From an uncultured Clostridia bacterium (lineage in GTDB: Bacteria > Bacillota > Clostridia > Christensenellales > Borkfalkiaceae): a DNA stretch of 64,000 nt. Each line of letters opens with the position of its first letter. Within the stretch, counting starts at the first letter, position 1. Under the pieces are notes generated by a model. It was not told where the DNA came from. It saw only the letters and a program-made list of their open reading frames with translations, and did not search any database. Positions 16,709 to 24,229 of the stretch are shown one piece after another. Position numbers and translations under genes: made by a program. The stretch is taken from the NCBI GenBank assembly GCA_937912025.1, contig CALDOZ010000010.1, positions 1 through 64,000 of the forward strand, given 5' to 3'.

Positions 16709-17539
16709 ATGAAATTACCATTTAAAATTGATTTAAGTGATAAAGTAGTTGCCATAACTGGCGCGGGTGGAATTATTTGTAGTGAATTTGCTAAGGCAAT
16801 GGCTCAATGCGGTGCAAAAGTTGCTCTTTTAGACATTAATTACGACGCTGCTAAAGTGTACGCTGATGAAATTGGCGAAAATGCAATTGCAGTTAGATGT
16901 AACTGCCTTGATAAAGCAAGCATTGAAGAAGCAAAAAACGTTGTTAACGAAGCGTTTGGTCCAGTTAATATTTTAATTAACGGCGCTGGTGGTAACAATC
17001 CTAAAGCAACTACCGATAATGAATATATGACTCCTGACTTAGATGGTGGTAAAACTTTCTTTGATATCGATGAAAAAGGTTTTAAATTCGTGTTTGACCT
17101 TAATATTACTTCAGCCTTTTTAGTAACTCAAGTTTTTGCTAAAGATATGGTAAAAACGGGTGGTAACATTATTAACGTTTCGTCAATGAACGCTTTCCGT
17201 CCATTAACAAAAATTCCAGCGTACAGCGCTGCAAAAGCGGGCATATCTAACTTTACTGAATGGCTTGCCGTTCACTTTGCTCCTTGTAATATTCGTTGTA
17301 ACGCTATCGCTCCTGGATTTTTCGTTACTAATCAAAACCGTGGTTTACTTTATAATGAAGATGGTACGCCAACTGCAAGAACGGGCAAGATTTTAAATGG
17401 AACTCCTATGAAGAAGTTTGGTGAAATTTCTGACCTTATCGGCGCGCTTTTATGGCTTTCTTGCGATGATGCAAGTGGTTTCGTTACGGGTACTGTTATT
17501 CCTGTTGACGGTGGTTTCTCTGCTTATAGTGGCGTTTAA
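16709..17539 (+). CDS. uxuB: short-chain dehydrogenase, D-mannonate oxidoreductase type
   Basis: 276 residues, classical SDR. VAITGAGGIICSEFA is the nucleotide site, NINGAGGNN-type sequence (LINGAGGNN) follows near residue 93, and the catalytic set is Ser near 160, YSAAK near 173. It resembles the Bacillus YjmF type of fructuronate reductase rather than the long-chain E. coli UxuB. It reduces D-fructuronate to D-mannonate, supplying the UxuA substrate made upstream in the same operon. AAGGAG precedes the ATG, 9 bases after the esterase gene. Confidence 0.87.
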   Translation: MKLPFKIDLSDKVVAITGAGGIICSEFAKAMAQCGAKVALLDINYDAAKVYADEIGENAIAVRCNCLDKASIEEAKNVVNEAFGPVNILINGAGGNNPKATTDNEYMTPDLDGGKTFFDIDEKGFKFVFDLNITSAFLVTQVFAKDMVKTGGNIINVSSMNAFRPLTKIPAYSAAKAGISNFTEWLAVHFAPCNIRCNAIAPGFFVTNQNRGLLYNEDGTPTARTGKILNGTPMKKFGEISDLIGALLWLSCDDASGFVTGTVIPVDGGFSAYSGV

Positions 17540-17571
17540 TTTATAATTAAAATTTATTTTATAAATAATTT

Positions 17572-17607
17572 AAAACTCTACGAAATTCATTTTTGTAGAG
17601 TTTTTTT
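17572..17607 (+). terminator. terminator of the uxu operon
   Basis: AAAACTCTAC (17572-17581) pairs with GTAGAG plus T's at 17595-17607. Confidence 0.88.
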
Positions 17608-17651
17608 GTTTATTTTATCCATTAATTGTAATATTTGATATGCTTTTAAAA

Positions 17652-17675
17652 AAATAATTAAATAATTAAATAATT
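17652..17675. repeat. three tandem AAATAATT 8-mers upstream of parA
   Basis: AAATAATT is repeated three times head to tail, followed by more AT-rich TTAATTAAAA sequence up to 17710. It could be an UP element for the following promoter or a binding array for the partition proteins. Confidence 0.5.
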
Positions 17676-17711
17676 AAACTTTAATTAAAAAATAAATAAT
17701 TAAAAAATGTA

Positions 17712-17740
17712 TTGACAAATGCGCATATGCGTATTATAAT
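17712..17740 (+). promoter_or_regulatory. consensus promoter with an operator in its spacer
   Basis: TTGACA at 17712-17717, 17-bp spacer, TATAAT at 17735-17740, a full consensus match. The spacer carries ATGCGCATATGCGTAT (17719-17734), an inverted repeat around CGCATATGCG with one mismatched pair. A repressor bound there would block RNA polymerase. Confidence 0.85.
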
Positions 17741-17779
17741 AAATTCAAGTTAAATTTTAATAAGTTAAAGGGGGTAATA

Positions 17780-18538
17780 ATGAAATCAATAGTTATTTTC
17801 AACCAAAAAGGTGGCGTAGGCAAAACGTCTACCGTCGTTAACTTGATGGCGGAACTTCATAACGCTGGCAAAAAAGTACTTGCGTTTGATTTAGACGGGC
17901 AAGGTAATCTTACAAAATTTTTACAAGCGCCTACAGAAGATAAAAATACTGTGCGTGAACTTTTACTTAAAGAGGCGACTTTTTCTGAAACTGTTCAGCA
18001 TACTAAGTATGGCGATCTTATTCCGGCAGACGAAGCGCTACAAGGCGAACTTTTACGATTTGCATCAATGCCTGCGTTTATATTGAGTTTAAAAAATATA
18101 GTCAAAAATCTTGGTGGATACGACGTTGTTTTAATGGATTGTGCGCCTAGTCCTAACCAAATTACCGTTGCCGCTCTCGTTGCTGCAGACTATACTATAA
18201 TTCCAACCGAAGCCGAATATTTTAGCGCGGACGGCGTTGCTAAACTTTATAATACTATCGAGCAAGTTAAACAGCTTAATGAAAGCCTTAAAGTTTTAGG
18301 TCTTTTAATAGTTAAGTATAACGGTAGAAGAAGTTTAACATCACACATTGAAAAAGTGCTTAACGACGCTGCAACTCGCGTATTCAAAAGTAAAGTATTT
18401 AAAACTAAAATTAGTTTTACGGTAGACGTTCCATCTTCTCAAGCGCTACATTTATCTGTTTCTGATTATAAAAAGAATTCAAAAGTGGCGGTTGATTACC
18501 GTAATCTTACTAAAGAAATATTGGAGGATATTAAATAA
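17780..18538 (+). CDS. parA: ParA-family partition ATPase
   Basis: 252 residues. KGGVGKT at 10-16 is the deviant Walker A of ParA/Soj proteins, followed by FDLDGQGNLT and MDCAPSP (Walker B region). It lacks a long N-terminal DNA-binding extension, so autoregulation must come from the partner. The gene is preceded by a strong RBS (AGGGGG) and overlaps the next gene by one base (TAATG). No parB or chromosomal replication genes are nearby, so this looks like a plasmid-type (class Ib) partition locus now on the chromosome, or one carried by an integrated element. Confidence 0.88.
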   Translation: MKSIVIFNQKGGVGKTSTVVNLMAELHNAGKKVLAFDLDGQGNLTKFLQAPTEDKNTVRELLLKEATFSETVQHTKYGDLIPADEALQGELLRFASMPAFILSLKNIVKNLGGYDVVLMDCAPSPNQITVAALVAADYTIIPTEAEYFSADGVAKLYNTIEQVKQLNESLKVLGLLIVKYNGRRSLTSHIEKVLNDAATRVFKSKVFKTKISFTVDVPSSQALHLSVSDYKKNSKVAVDYRNLTKEILEDIK

Positions 18539-18831
18539 TGGCTAAAAAGCAATTTAATCTTGATAATTTATTTGCAGATACAATTAAAACTGAAGTTGAA
18601 ACGGTTACTCCTATCGTAAAACCTGCTGAAACGGTAAATAATGACGTTAAAAAGGCAAAATCTAATAAGTCGGTACGTTCAATTTATATTGACGACGAAC
18701 TTTGGAATGATTTTATGGTTTACGTTAAATTAAACGGCGGTAAGACCGTTGAAGTTACTAATAACATTATTAAACGCGCGGTTGATGAAAATAGAGAAAA
18801 GATTGAAGCGTTTAAAAAACTTATGCAATAA
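18538..18831 (+). CDS. ribbon-helix-helix partner of ParA
   Basis: 97 residues. The first 45 are polar and probably flexible. SVRSIYIDDELWNDFMVYV near 50-68 is the beta strand and first helix of a ribbon-helix-helix DNA-binding domain, and VEVTNNIIKRAVDE the second helix. In class Ib partition systems such a small protein binds the centromere and represses the operon. The palindrome in the promoter spacer upstream of parA is a fitting target. The flexible N-terminus of such proteins usually contacts ParA. Confidence 0.72.
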   Translation: MAKKQFNLDNLFADTIKTEVETVTPIVKPAETVNNDVKKAKSNKSVRSIYIDDELWNDFMVYVKLNGGKTVEVTNNIIKRAVDENREKIEAFKKLMQ

Positions 18832-18860
18832 TTAAATAATTATTTGTGTTAAAATAATAA

Positions 18861-18897
18861 AGCGTTGTGATTTTTAAAAATTTCACAACGTTTTTTT
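18861..18897 (+). terminator. terminator of the parA operon
   Basis: CGTTGTGA (18863-18870) pairs with TCACAACG (18883-18890), then seven T's. Confidence 0.88.
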
Positions 18898-18917
18898 ATT
18901 GCGCGCGCTTGTATTAT

Positions 18918-18947
18918 TTGACTATTTAAAATTAAATATGTTAAAAT
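18918..18947 (+). promoter_or_regulatory. probable promoter of the PLP-enzyme gene
   Basis: TTGACT at 18918-18923, 18-bp spacer, TAAAAT at 18942-18947, 47 bases before the ATG. Confidence 0.55.
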
Positions 18948-18994
18948 AATTGTACAAATATACTTGATTTGTAAACTTAAACTAATGGTGAATT

Positions 18995-20281
18995 ATGACT
19001 GATATTGAGATGTATAACGCCCTTGGCGTTAGTAGTGAAGTTTATAACTTCGGCGAAAATATTATAAACGGGTTAAAAGAACGCTTTGATATAATTGATA
19101 AAATAGCAGAGTATAATCAAAACAAAGTGCTACTTGCTATGCAAAAAAATAAAGTTGACGCTCAATGTATGCAAGAGTCTACCGGCTACGGATACGATGA
19201 CGTTGGTAGAGATAAACTCGAAAAAGTATATGCTGACGTTTTTCATACTGAAAGCGCTCTCGTTAGACCTCAAATTACTTGCGGTACTCACGCATTAACT
19301 ATTGCGTTATCGGCAAATTTATTACCTGGCGACGAACTATTATCTCCCGTAGGCAAGCCGTATGATACACTTGAAGAAGTTATTGGTATTAGACCTTCAA
19401 CATGTTCGCTTAAAGAATATGGAGTTAGTTACAAGCAAGTAGACTTACTTTCTGATGGAACTTTTGATTATGAAAATATAAAAAAAGCCATAAACAAAAA
19501 AACAAAACTTGTAACAATTCAACGTTCAAAAGGTTATCAAACGCGTCCAACGTTTTCAATTGAGCAAATTGGTAATTTAATTAAGTTTGTAAAAGAAATT
19601 AAACCTGACGTAATTGTTATGGTTGATAACTGCTACGGCGAATTCGTTGAAAAAATTGAACCAAGCGACGTTGGCGCTGATATGACGGTTGGTTCTCTTA
19701 TTAAAAATCCGGGTGGTGGACTTGCTCCAATCGGCGGATACATTTGCGGACGTAAAGACTTAGTTGATAGATGCGCTTATCGCTTAACTTCGCCAGGTCT
19801 TGGCGCGGAAGTTGGCGCTACTCTTGGCGTGCTTCCTAGATTTTATCAAGGATTTTTTATGGCTCCAACAGTTACTGCGGGAGCGTTAAAAGGAGCAATT
19901 TTCGCTGCAAATGTTTATGAAAAGTTAGGGTTTAAGGTTGTTCCTAACTCTACTGAGGAACGTCACGACATTATTCAAGCGGTTGAACTTAAAAGCGCCG
20001 AAGGTATGTGCGCTTTCTGTAAGGGTATTCAATACGCCGCACCCGTTGATAGTTACGTTACGCCTGTACCAAGCGAAATGCCTGGATATGATAGCGACGT
20101 TATTATGGCGGCAGGCGCGTTTGTTCAAGGATCTTCAATCGAACTTTCGGCAGACGGTCCTATTCGTGAGCCTTTTGCGGTATATTTCCAAGGCGGAATA
20201 ACTTGGTATCACGCAAAACTTGGAATACTTAAATCACTTCAAGAAATGCTTAACGCTAATTTGCTTGAACTTCAAACGTGA
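18995..20281 (+). CDS. methionine gamma-lyase-like PLP enzyme (aluminium resistance family)
   Basis: 428 residues matching the Met_gamma_lyase/Alr family (Bacillus YnbB type) along the full length. ESTGYGYDDVGRDKLE near 63, a GTHALTIAL stretch near 95, MVDNCYGEFVE near 210 for the PLP Asp, and SLIKNPGGGLAP near 232 with the Schiff-base Lys. It belongs to the Cys/Met metabolism PLP superfamily, but the physiological reaction is not settled. GGTGA lies before the ATG. It is transcribed alone or with the transporter that follows 99 bases later. Confidence 0.85.
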   Translation: MTDIEMYNALGVSSEVYNFGENIINGLKERFDIIDKIAEYNQNKVLLAMQKNKVDAQCMQESTGYGYDDVGRDKLEKVYADVFHTESALVRPQITCGTHALTIALSANLLPGDELLSPVGKPYDTLEEVIGIRPSTCSLKEYGVSYKQVDLLSDGTFDYENIKKAINKKTKLVTIQRSKGYQTRPTFSIEQIGNLIKFVKEIKPDVIVMVDNCYGEFVEKIEPSDVGADMTVGSLIKNPGGGLAPIGGYICGRKDLVDRCAYRLTSPGLGAEVGATLGVLPRFYQGFFMAPTVTAGALKGAIFAANVYEKLGFKVVPNSTEERHDIIQAVELKSAEGMCAFCKGIQYAAPVDSYVTPVPSEMPGYDSDVIMAAGAFVQGSSIELSADGPIREPFAVYFQGGITWYHAKLGILKSLQEMLNANLLELQT

Positions 20282-20380
20282 TTTAAATTTTTTAATAGTA
20301 AAATTTTAAACTTATTTTCATTTTAAAATCAATTTACATTATTAAAAAATTATAAAAAATCACAGTTGGAGGAATTTAAT

Positions 20381-21442
20381 ATGTTTATATTCTCATTAGT
20401 AGCGCTTTTAGCATGGAGTGGTTCTGACTTGTTTTCAAAAATGGGCACTTTAGAAAACGATAAAAATAGCCATTGGAAAGTAGTTTTCGCGGTTGGTTTT
20501 ATCATGGGTATTCACTTTTTAATTACTTTAATAGGTGGAGCAATTATTGATAGCACCGTAGGAATAGACAACGTTCCTGATTTTGTAGGTAGTTTATTTT
20601 ATACAGACTTTCAGCTTTCTGATTTTCTAATTTACTTGCCAGTTGCAGCGCTTTATATACTTGCAATGGTGTTTGGTTATATTGGTTTAAGATATATTGA
20701 ACTTTCAATCTCTTCACCAATTTGTAACTGTTCAGGTTCACTTGCTCTTTTAATTTGCGCAATTATTTGGTGGGGCGACTTAACTTTAGATATCGGTTCT
20801 ATTATAGGTGTTATTTTAATTACAATAGGTATAGTAACGTTAGGTTTTGTTGAAAATGGTGAAGACGACGAATTAAAAGTTTTAAGAAGACAAGAAAGCA
20901 ATAAAAAATACGTTAAAACAATTTGGGCTTTACTTTTACCTATAATTTATTTAGTTATCGATGCGTTAGGAACGGTTGGCGACGAACTTTTATTTTCAAT
21001 ACATAGATGTTTAGATTGTGGCGAACTTTTCTGGATACACGACGTTTGCGGTAATTGTGGACTTCCTCATACTGAAGATATGTTAGACGCTACCGGCATT
21101 ATTACCGATTATGCTTCAAATTCAGCATTTGAACTTACTTTCTTTTTACTTGCCGTATTTGCGTTTATATGGGTTAAATTTGTTAAAAAAGATACGTTAT
21201 TTGATAAGCAAAACAAATTTTTATACCTTGGTGGTTTTTGTGAAACGATAGGTCAAATATTCTATATGGCAGTTATGTTTGGCGATTATAGCGTTGGTAT
21301 GGTTATAATTTCAGCGTACTGTGTACTTTCGCTTTTATGGAGTAGATTAGTTATTAAAGAAAAATTATCTTTAAAACATTACGCAACTATTTCTGTGACC
21401 ATAATTGGTATAATATTACTTGGAATTTTTAGTCCTGTTTAA
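20381..21442 (+). CDS. DMT/EamA-like transporter with a CxxC-CxxC insert
   Basis: 353 residues with about ten hydrophobic segments in two five-helix halves, as in the drug/metabolite transporter superfamily. Between the sixth and seventh segments sits a 40-residue insert with Cys210, Cys213, Cys223 and Cys226 in a CxxC-x9-CxxC knuckle, plus nearby His residues. This is a metal-ribbon pattern not expected in DMT proteins. GGAGG at 20368-20372 fixes the ATG at 20381; an in-frame TTG upstream is not used. It is followed 11 bases later by gpsA-like sequence, so they form one operon. The substrate is unknown. Confidence 0.75.
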   Translation: MFIFSLVALLAWSGSDLFSKMGTLENDKNSHWKVVFAVGFIMGIHFLITLIGGAIIDSTVGIDNVPDFVGSLFYTDFQLSDFLIYLPVAALYILAMVFGYIGLRYIELSISSPICNCSGSLALLICAIIWWGDLTLDIGSIIGVILITIGIVTLGFVENGEDDELKVLRRQESNKKYVKTIWALLLPIIYLVIDALGTVGDELLFSIHRCLDCGELFWIHDVCGNCGLPHTEDMLDATGIITDYASNSAFELTFFLLAVFAFIWVKFVKKDTLFDKQNKFLYLGGFCETIGQIFYMAVMFGDYSVGMVIISAYCVLSLLWSRLVIKEKLSLKHYATISVTIIGIILLGIFSPV

Positions 21443-21453
21443 AAGGAGATTAT

Positions 21454-22416
21454 ATGAAAATAACTGTACTTGGTTGTGGTAGATGGGGTAGTTTTATTAC
21501 TTGGTATTTATCTTCAAACGGTCATAACGTTACTGAGTGGGGACGTGAAGGCGGAAAATCATATACCGTATTAAAACAAACTGGTAAAAACGAATACGTT
21601 ACTTTAGATAAAAACGTCACTCTTACGTCTGATTTACAAAGCGCAGTTAGTAACTCTGAACTTATTGTCGTATCAGTTTTGAGTCAATCGCTTAGATCGG
21701 TTTTAACTGAGTTAGTTAAATATAAAAGTAAAAACGTCCCCGTATTATTATGTATGAAAGGTCTTGAAGAAAATACGGGTAAAAGACTATCGCAAATAGC
21801 CGTTGAGTGCGGAATTGATAAAAATTACGTTGCCGTGTGGTTAGGTCCTGGTCATATTCAAGAATTTTTAAAAGGTAGACCTAATTGCATGGTTATTGAT
21901 AGTGAAAATTATGACCTTACCGTAAAACTTGCCGACGCTTTAAGAAGCGATTTAATACGTTTTTATTATGGTGACGATCTTATCGGTAACGAAATAGGCG
22001 CTGCCGCTAAAAACGTTATGGGTATTGCCGCTGGTATGCTTGACGGTGGTGGTTATACTTCGCTTAAAGGCTCGTTAATGGCTCGTGGAGCAAGGGAAAT
22101 TTCGCGTTTAATTAAAAAAATGGGCGGAAACGAACTTTCCGCTTACGGTTTATGTCATTTAGGTGATTATGAAACGACGTTATTTTCAGACTACTCGCAT
22201 AATAGAAATTACGGCATTTCACTTATTAAGAACGACACGTTTATAAAAACTGCCGAAGGCGTTCAAACTTGTAAAGCGCTTAAACTTTTAGGCGAGAAAT
22301 ACGGGGAAGAATTGCCCATTGTAAATGCCGTTTATTCTATAATTTATCAAAATAAAAACCCGCGTGAAATGTTTAATTTATTGTTTTCAAGAAGTTCACG
22401 CAAAGAATTTTCATAA
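21454..22416 (+). CDS. gpsA: NAD(P)-dependent glycerol-3-phosphate dehydrogenase
   Basis: 320 residues. VLGCGRWGSF at 5-14 is the dinucleotide site. CMKGLEENTG near 105 and AAKNVMGIAAGMLDG near 185 are the conserved substrate and catalytic Lys regions of GpsA. It reduces dihydroxyacetone phosphate to sn-glycerol 3-phosphate for phospholipid synthesis. AAGGAG precedes the ATG. It is the second gene after the DMT-like transporter. The match is clear, although the divergent C-terminal half means it could be a second, specialised copy. Confidence 0.85.
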   Translation: MKITVLGCGRWGSFITWYLSSNGHNVTEWGREGGKSYTVLKQTGKNEYVTLDKNVTLTSDLQSAVSNSELIVVSVLSQSLRSVLTELVKYKSKNVPVLLCMKGLEENTGKRLSQIAVECGIDKNYVAVWLGPGHIQEFLKGRPNCMVIDSENYDLTVKLADALRSDLIRFYYGDDLIGNEIGAAAKNVMGIAAGMLDGGGYTSLKGSLMARGAREISRLIKKMGGNELSAYGLCHLGDYETTLFSDYSHNRNYGISLIKNDTFIKTAEGVQTCKALKLLGEKYGEELPIVNAVYSIIYQNKNPREMFNLLFSRSSRKEFS

Positions 22417-22422
22417 AAGCAA

Positions 22423-22454
22423 AAAATCGCGTAACTTGCTGGTTACGCGATTTT
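22423..22454. terminator. shared terminator between gpsA and nagB
   Basis: AAAATCGCGTAAC (22423-22435) pairs perfectly with GTTACGCGATTTT (22442-22454), working in both directions between convergent genes. Confidence 0.9.
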
Positions 22455-22473
22455 AAATTTTATTATAATTAAA

Positions 22474-23202
22474 TTATTTTGAAAGTTTTGATGCAGCCGC
22501 TTTATCAATAACGATATAGCAGTTAGGGTGAAGTTGAAGTACCGATGCTGGAACTTTTTCTGTTACAGGACCTTCAACGGTTGCTTTTATGGCGTCTGCT
22601 TTATTAGCGCCTGAAGCAATTAATAAAATTGCTTTAGAGTTCATAACGTTTTTAATACCCATTGAAATTGCTTGAGTTGGAACTTCGTCAATACTATTAA
22701 AGAAACGAGCGTTATCTTTAATTGTGTTTTCAGTAAGGTCAACAACGTGAGTAACCGAGCCAAACGGAGTGTTTGGTTCGTTAAAACCGATATGACCGTT
22801 AGAGCCTATACCAAGAACTTGAATATCAACTGATAAACCAGCAAGTTTAGCATTGTATCTATTACATTCAGCAACTATATCGTCACATTTACCGCAAGGA
22901 AGGTCAGTGTTGTTAAGGTCGATATCAATGTGATTAAATAAATTATTTCTCATAAATTCAACGTAACTTTGTTCATCGCCAACGCCTTGACCAATATATT
23001 CGTCAAGGTTAACCGATTTAACGTTTTTATAAGAAACGTTACCTTTTTTATAATCTTCAATCATACATTTGTATAGACCAATAGGGGTAGAACCTGTTGC
23101 TAAACCTAAAATAGCATCGTTTTTTGAAGTTACAACTTCTTTCATTACTTCATAAGCTTTTGCGCTCATTTCGTCGTAATTTTCAGCAATAATAATTTTC
23201 AT
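22474..23202 (-). CDS. nagB: glucosamine-6-phosphate deaminase
   Basis: 242 residues, full length. LATGSTPIGLY near 34 binds phosphate, VNLDEYIG near 64 holds the catalytic Asp, and GIGSNGHIGFNEP near 128 carries the His/Glu pair. It converts glucosamine 6-phosphate to fructose 6-phosphate plus ammonia in amino-sugar catabolism. GAGGTGT precedes the start on the coding strand. It has its own promoter with a stem-loop in the leader. No nagA or PTS genes are nearby. Confidence 0.95.
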   Translation of the reverse strand: MKIIIAENYDEMSAKAYEVMKEVVTSKNDAILGLATGSTPIGLYKCMIEDYKKGNVSYKNVKSVNLDEYIGQGVGDEQSYVEFMRNNLFNHIDIDLNNTDLPCGKCDDIVAECNRYNAKLAGLSVDIQVLGIGSNGHIGFNEPNTPFGSVTHVVDLTENTIKDNARFFNSIDEVPTQAISMGIKNVMNSKAILLIASGANKADAIKATVEGPVTEKVPASVLQLHPNCYIVIDKAAASKLSK

Positions 23203-23233
23203 AATACACCTCGTAATTCATTAATAAAGTTGC

Positions 23234-23290
23234 AAGCACAAACGTGCTTAAATCTTTTTTTATTATAAACCTTAAATTTTTTAAAGTCAA
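23234..23290 (-). promoter_or_regulatory. nagB promoter and leader hairpin
   Basis: On the minus strand TTGACT (23290-23285) and TATAAT (23267-23262) are 17 bases apart. AAGCAC/GTGCTT (23234-23249) forms a small inverted repeat just after the expected start point, a possible operator or leader stem. Confidence 0.7.
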
Positions 23291-23295
23291 TAGAG

Positions 23296-23967
23296 TTAAT
23301 CGTTTAAATTCCAGTTTATTTGTTCTTTATTTAATTTTTTTAATATGTCGTTTGTTTTAGAAAACGGTTTAGAGCCCCAAAAACCGTTATAACACGATAA
23401 TGGAGAAGGGTGCGCGCTTTCTATTATATAATGGCGCGACGTGTCAATAAGTTTCTTTTTAGCCCTAGCGTTACCACCCCAAAGTATAAACACGATAGGT
23501 TCTTTTCTATCTGATAAAATTTTAATAACTTCGTCGGTAAACCATTGCCAACCGCAGTCTTTATGGCTGTTTGCTTGACCTTGACGAACGGTTAACGTCG
23601 TGTTTAATAGTAAAACGCCTTCTTTAGCCCACTTTATAAGTTCGCCCGATTTTGGCTCAGGTATATTCAAGTCGCTATTTAATTCTTTAAAAATATTTTT
23701 AAGAGAAGGTGGAAATTTAACTCCGCTTGGTACGGAAAAAGAAAGCCCCTCCGCTTGACCTTCTTCGTGATATGGGTCTTGACCTAAAATAACCGCTTTA
23801 ACGTCGTTATAGTCAGTTTCCTTAAAACATCTAAAAATGTTATACATATTAGGATAAATCGTTCTACAAGAGTATTCTGCTTTTAAAAACTCACGGATTT
23901 TAAGATATTTTTCGTCGCTAAATAAAGGGGCTAACAAATCGTCCCAACAATTATCAAATTTAACCAT
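23296..23967 (-). CDS. ung: uracil-DNA glycosylase, family 1
   Basis: 223 residues. GQDPYHEEGQAEG around Asp64 is the water-activating loop, LLLNTTLTVR near 126 follows, and HPSPLS near 189 is the minor-groove intercalation loop with the catalytic His. It removes uracil from DNA to start base-excision repair. GAGGTGA precedes the start. It lies upstream of nagB on the same strand but nagB has its own promoter. Confidence 0.95.
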   Translation of the reverse strand: MVKFDNCWDDLLAPLFSDEKYLKIREFLKAEYSCRTIYPNMYNIFRCFKETDYNDVKAVILGQDPYHEEGQAEGLSFSVPSGVKFPPSLKNIFKELNSDLNIPEPKSGELIKWAKEGVLLLNTTLTVRQGQANSHKDCGWQWFTDEVIKILSDRKEPIVFILWGGNARAKKKLIDTSRHYIIESAHPSPLSCYNGFWGSKPFSKTNDILKKLNKEQINWNLND

Positions 23968-24086
23968 AAATCACCTCAATAGATATTTTAACACGAATTT
24001 AATATAAATGCAACGCCAATTTTTAACCTATAAAAGTGAAAATAAAATAAAATTTTTTTAACGTTTAAATTTTAGATTTTTGGTAA

Positions 24087-24136
24087 ATATATTATATATA
24101 TTTAGAAATTTGCTCCTATCTTTATATATAATATAT
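24087..24136. other. AT-only inverted repeat upstream of comM
   Basis: ATATATTATATATA (24087-24100) and TATATATAATATAT (24123-24136) are perfect 14-bp arms around a 22-base loop, in the 262-base gap between divergent ung and comM. Such simple AT sequence can arise by chance. Confidence 0.35.
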
Positions 24137-24160
24137 AGAAAAGAAAGTTTTAAAAAACTG

Positions 24161-24189
24161 TTTACTTTTTTTATTTATTGAGTTAAAAT
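24161..24189 (+). promoter_or_regulatory. probable promoter of the comM-dprA-topA operon
   Basis: TTTACT at 24161-24166, 17-bp spacer, TAAAAT at 24184-24189, 41 bases before the ATG. Confidence 0.5.
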
Positions 24190-24229
24190 AAACAAGTGCA
24201 AAAATTATTTACTAACGTAGGAGGAAGTT

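Noticed and set aside
17640..17710. CRISPR-like or iteron array from the repeated AAATAATT
   Set aside because: Only three 8-base units with no spacers, in simple AT-rich DNA, and no cas or rep gene nearby.
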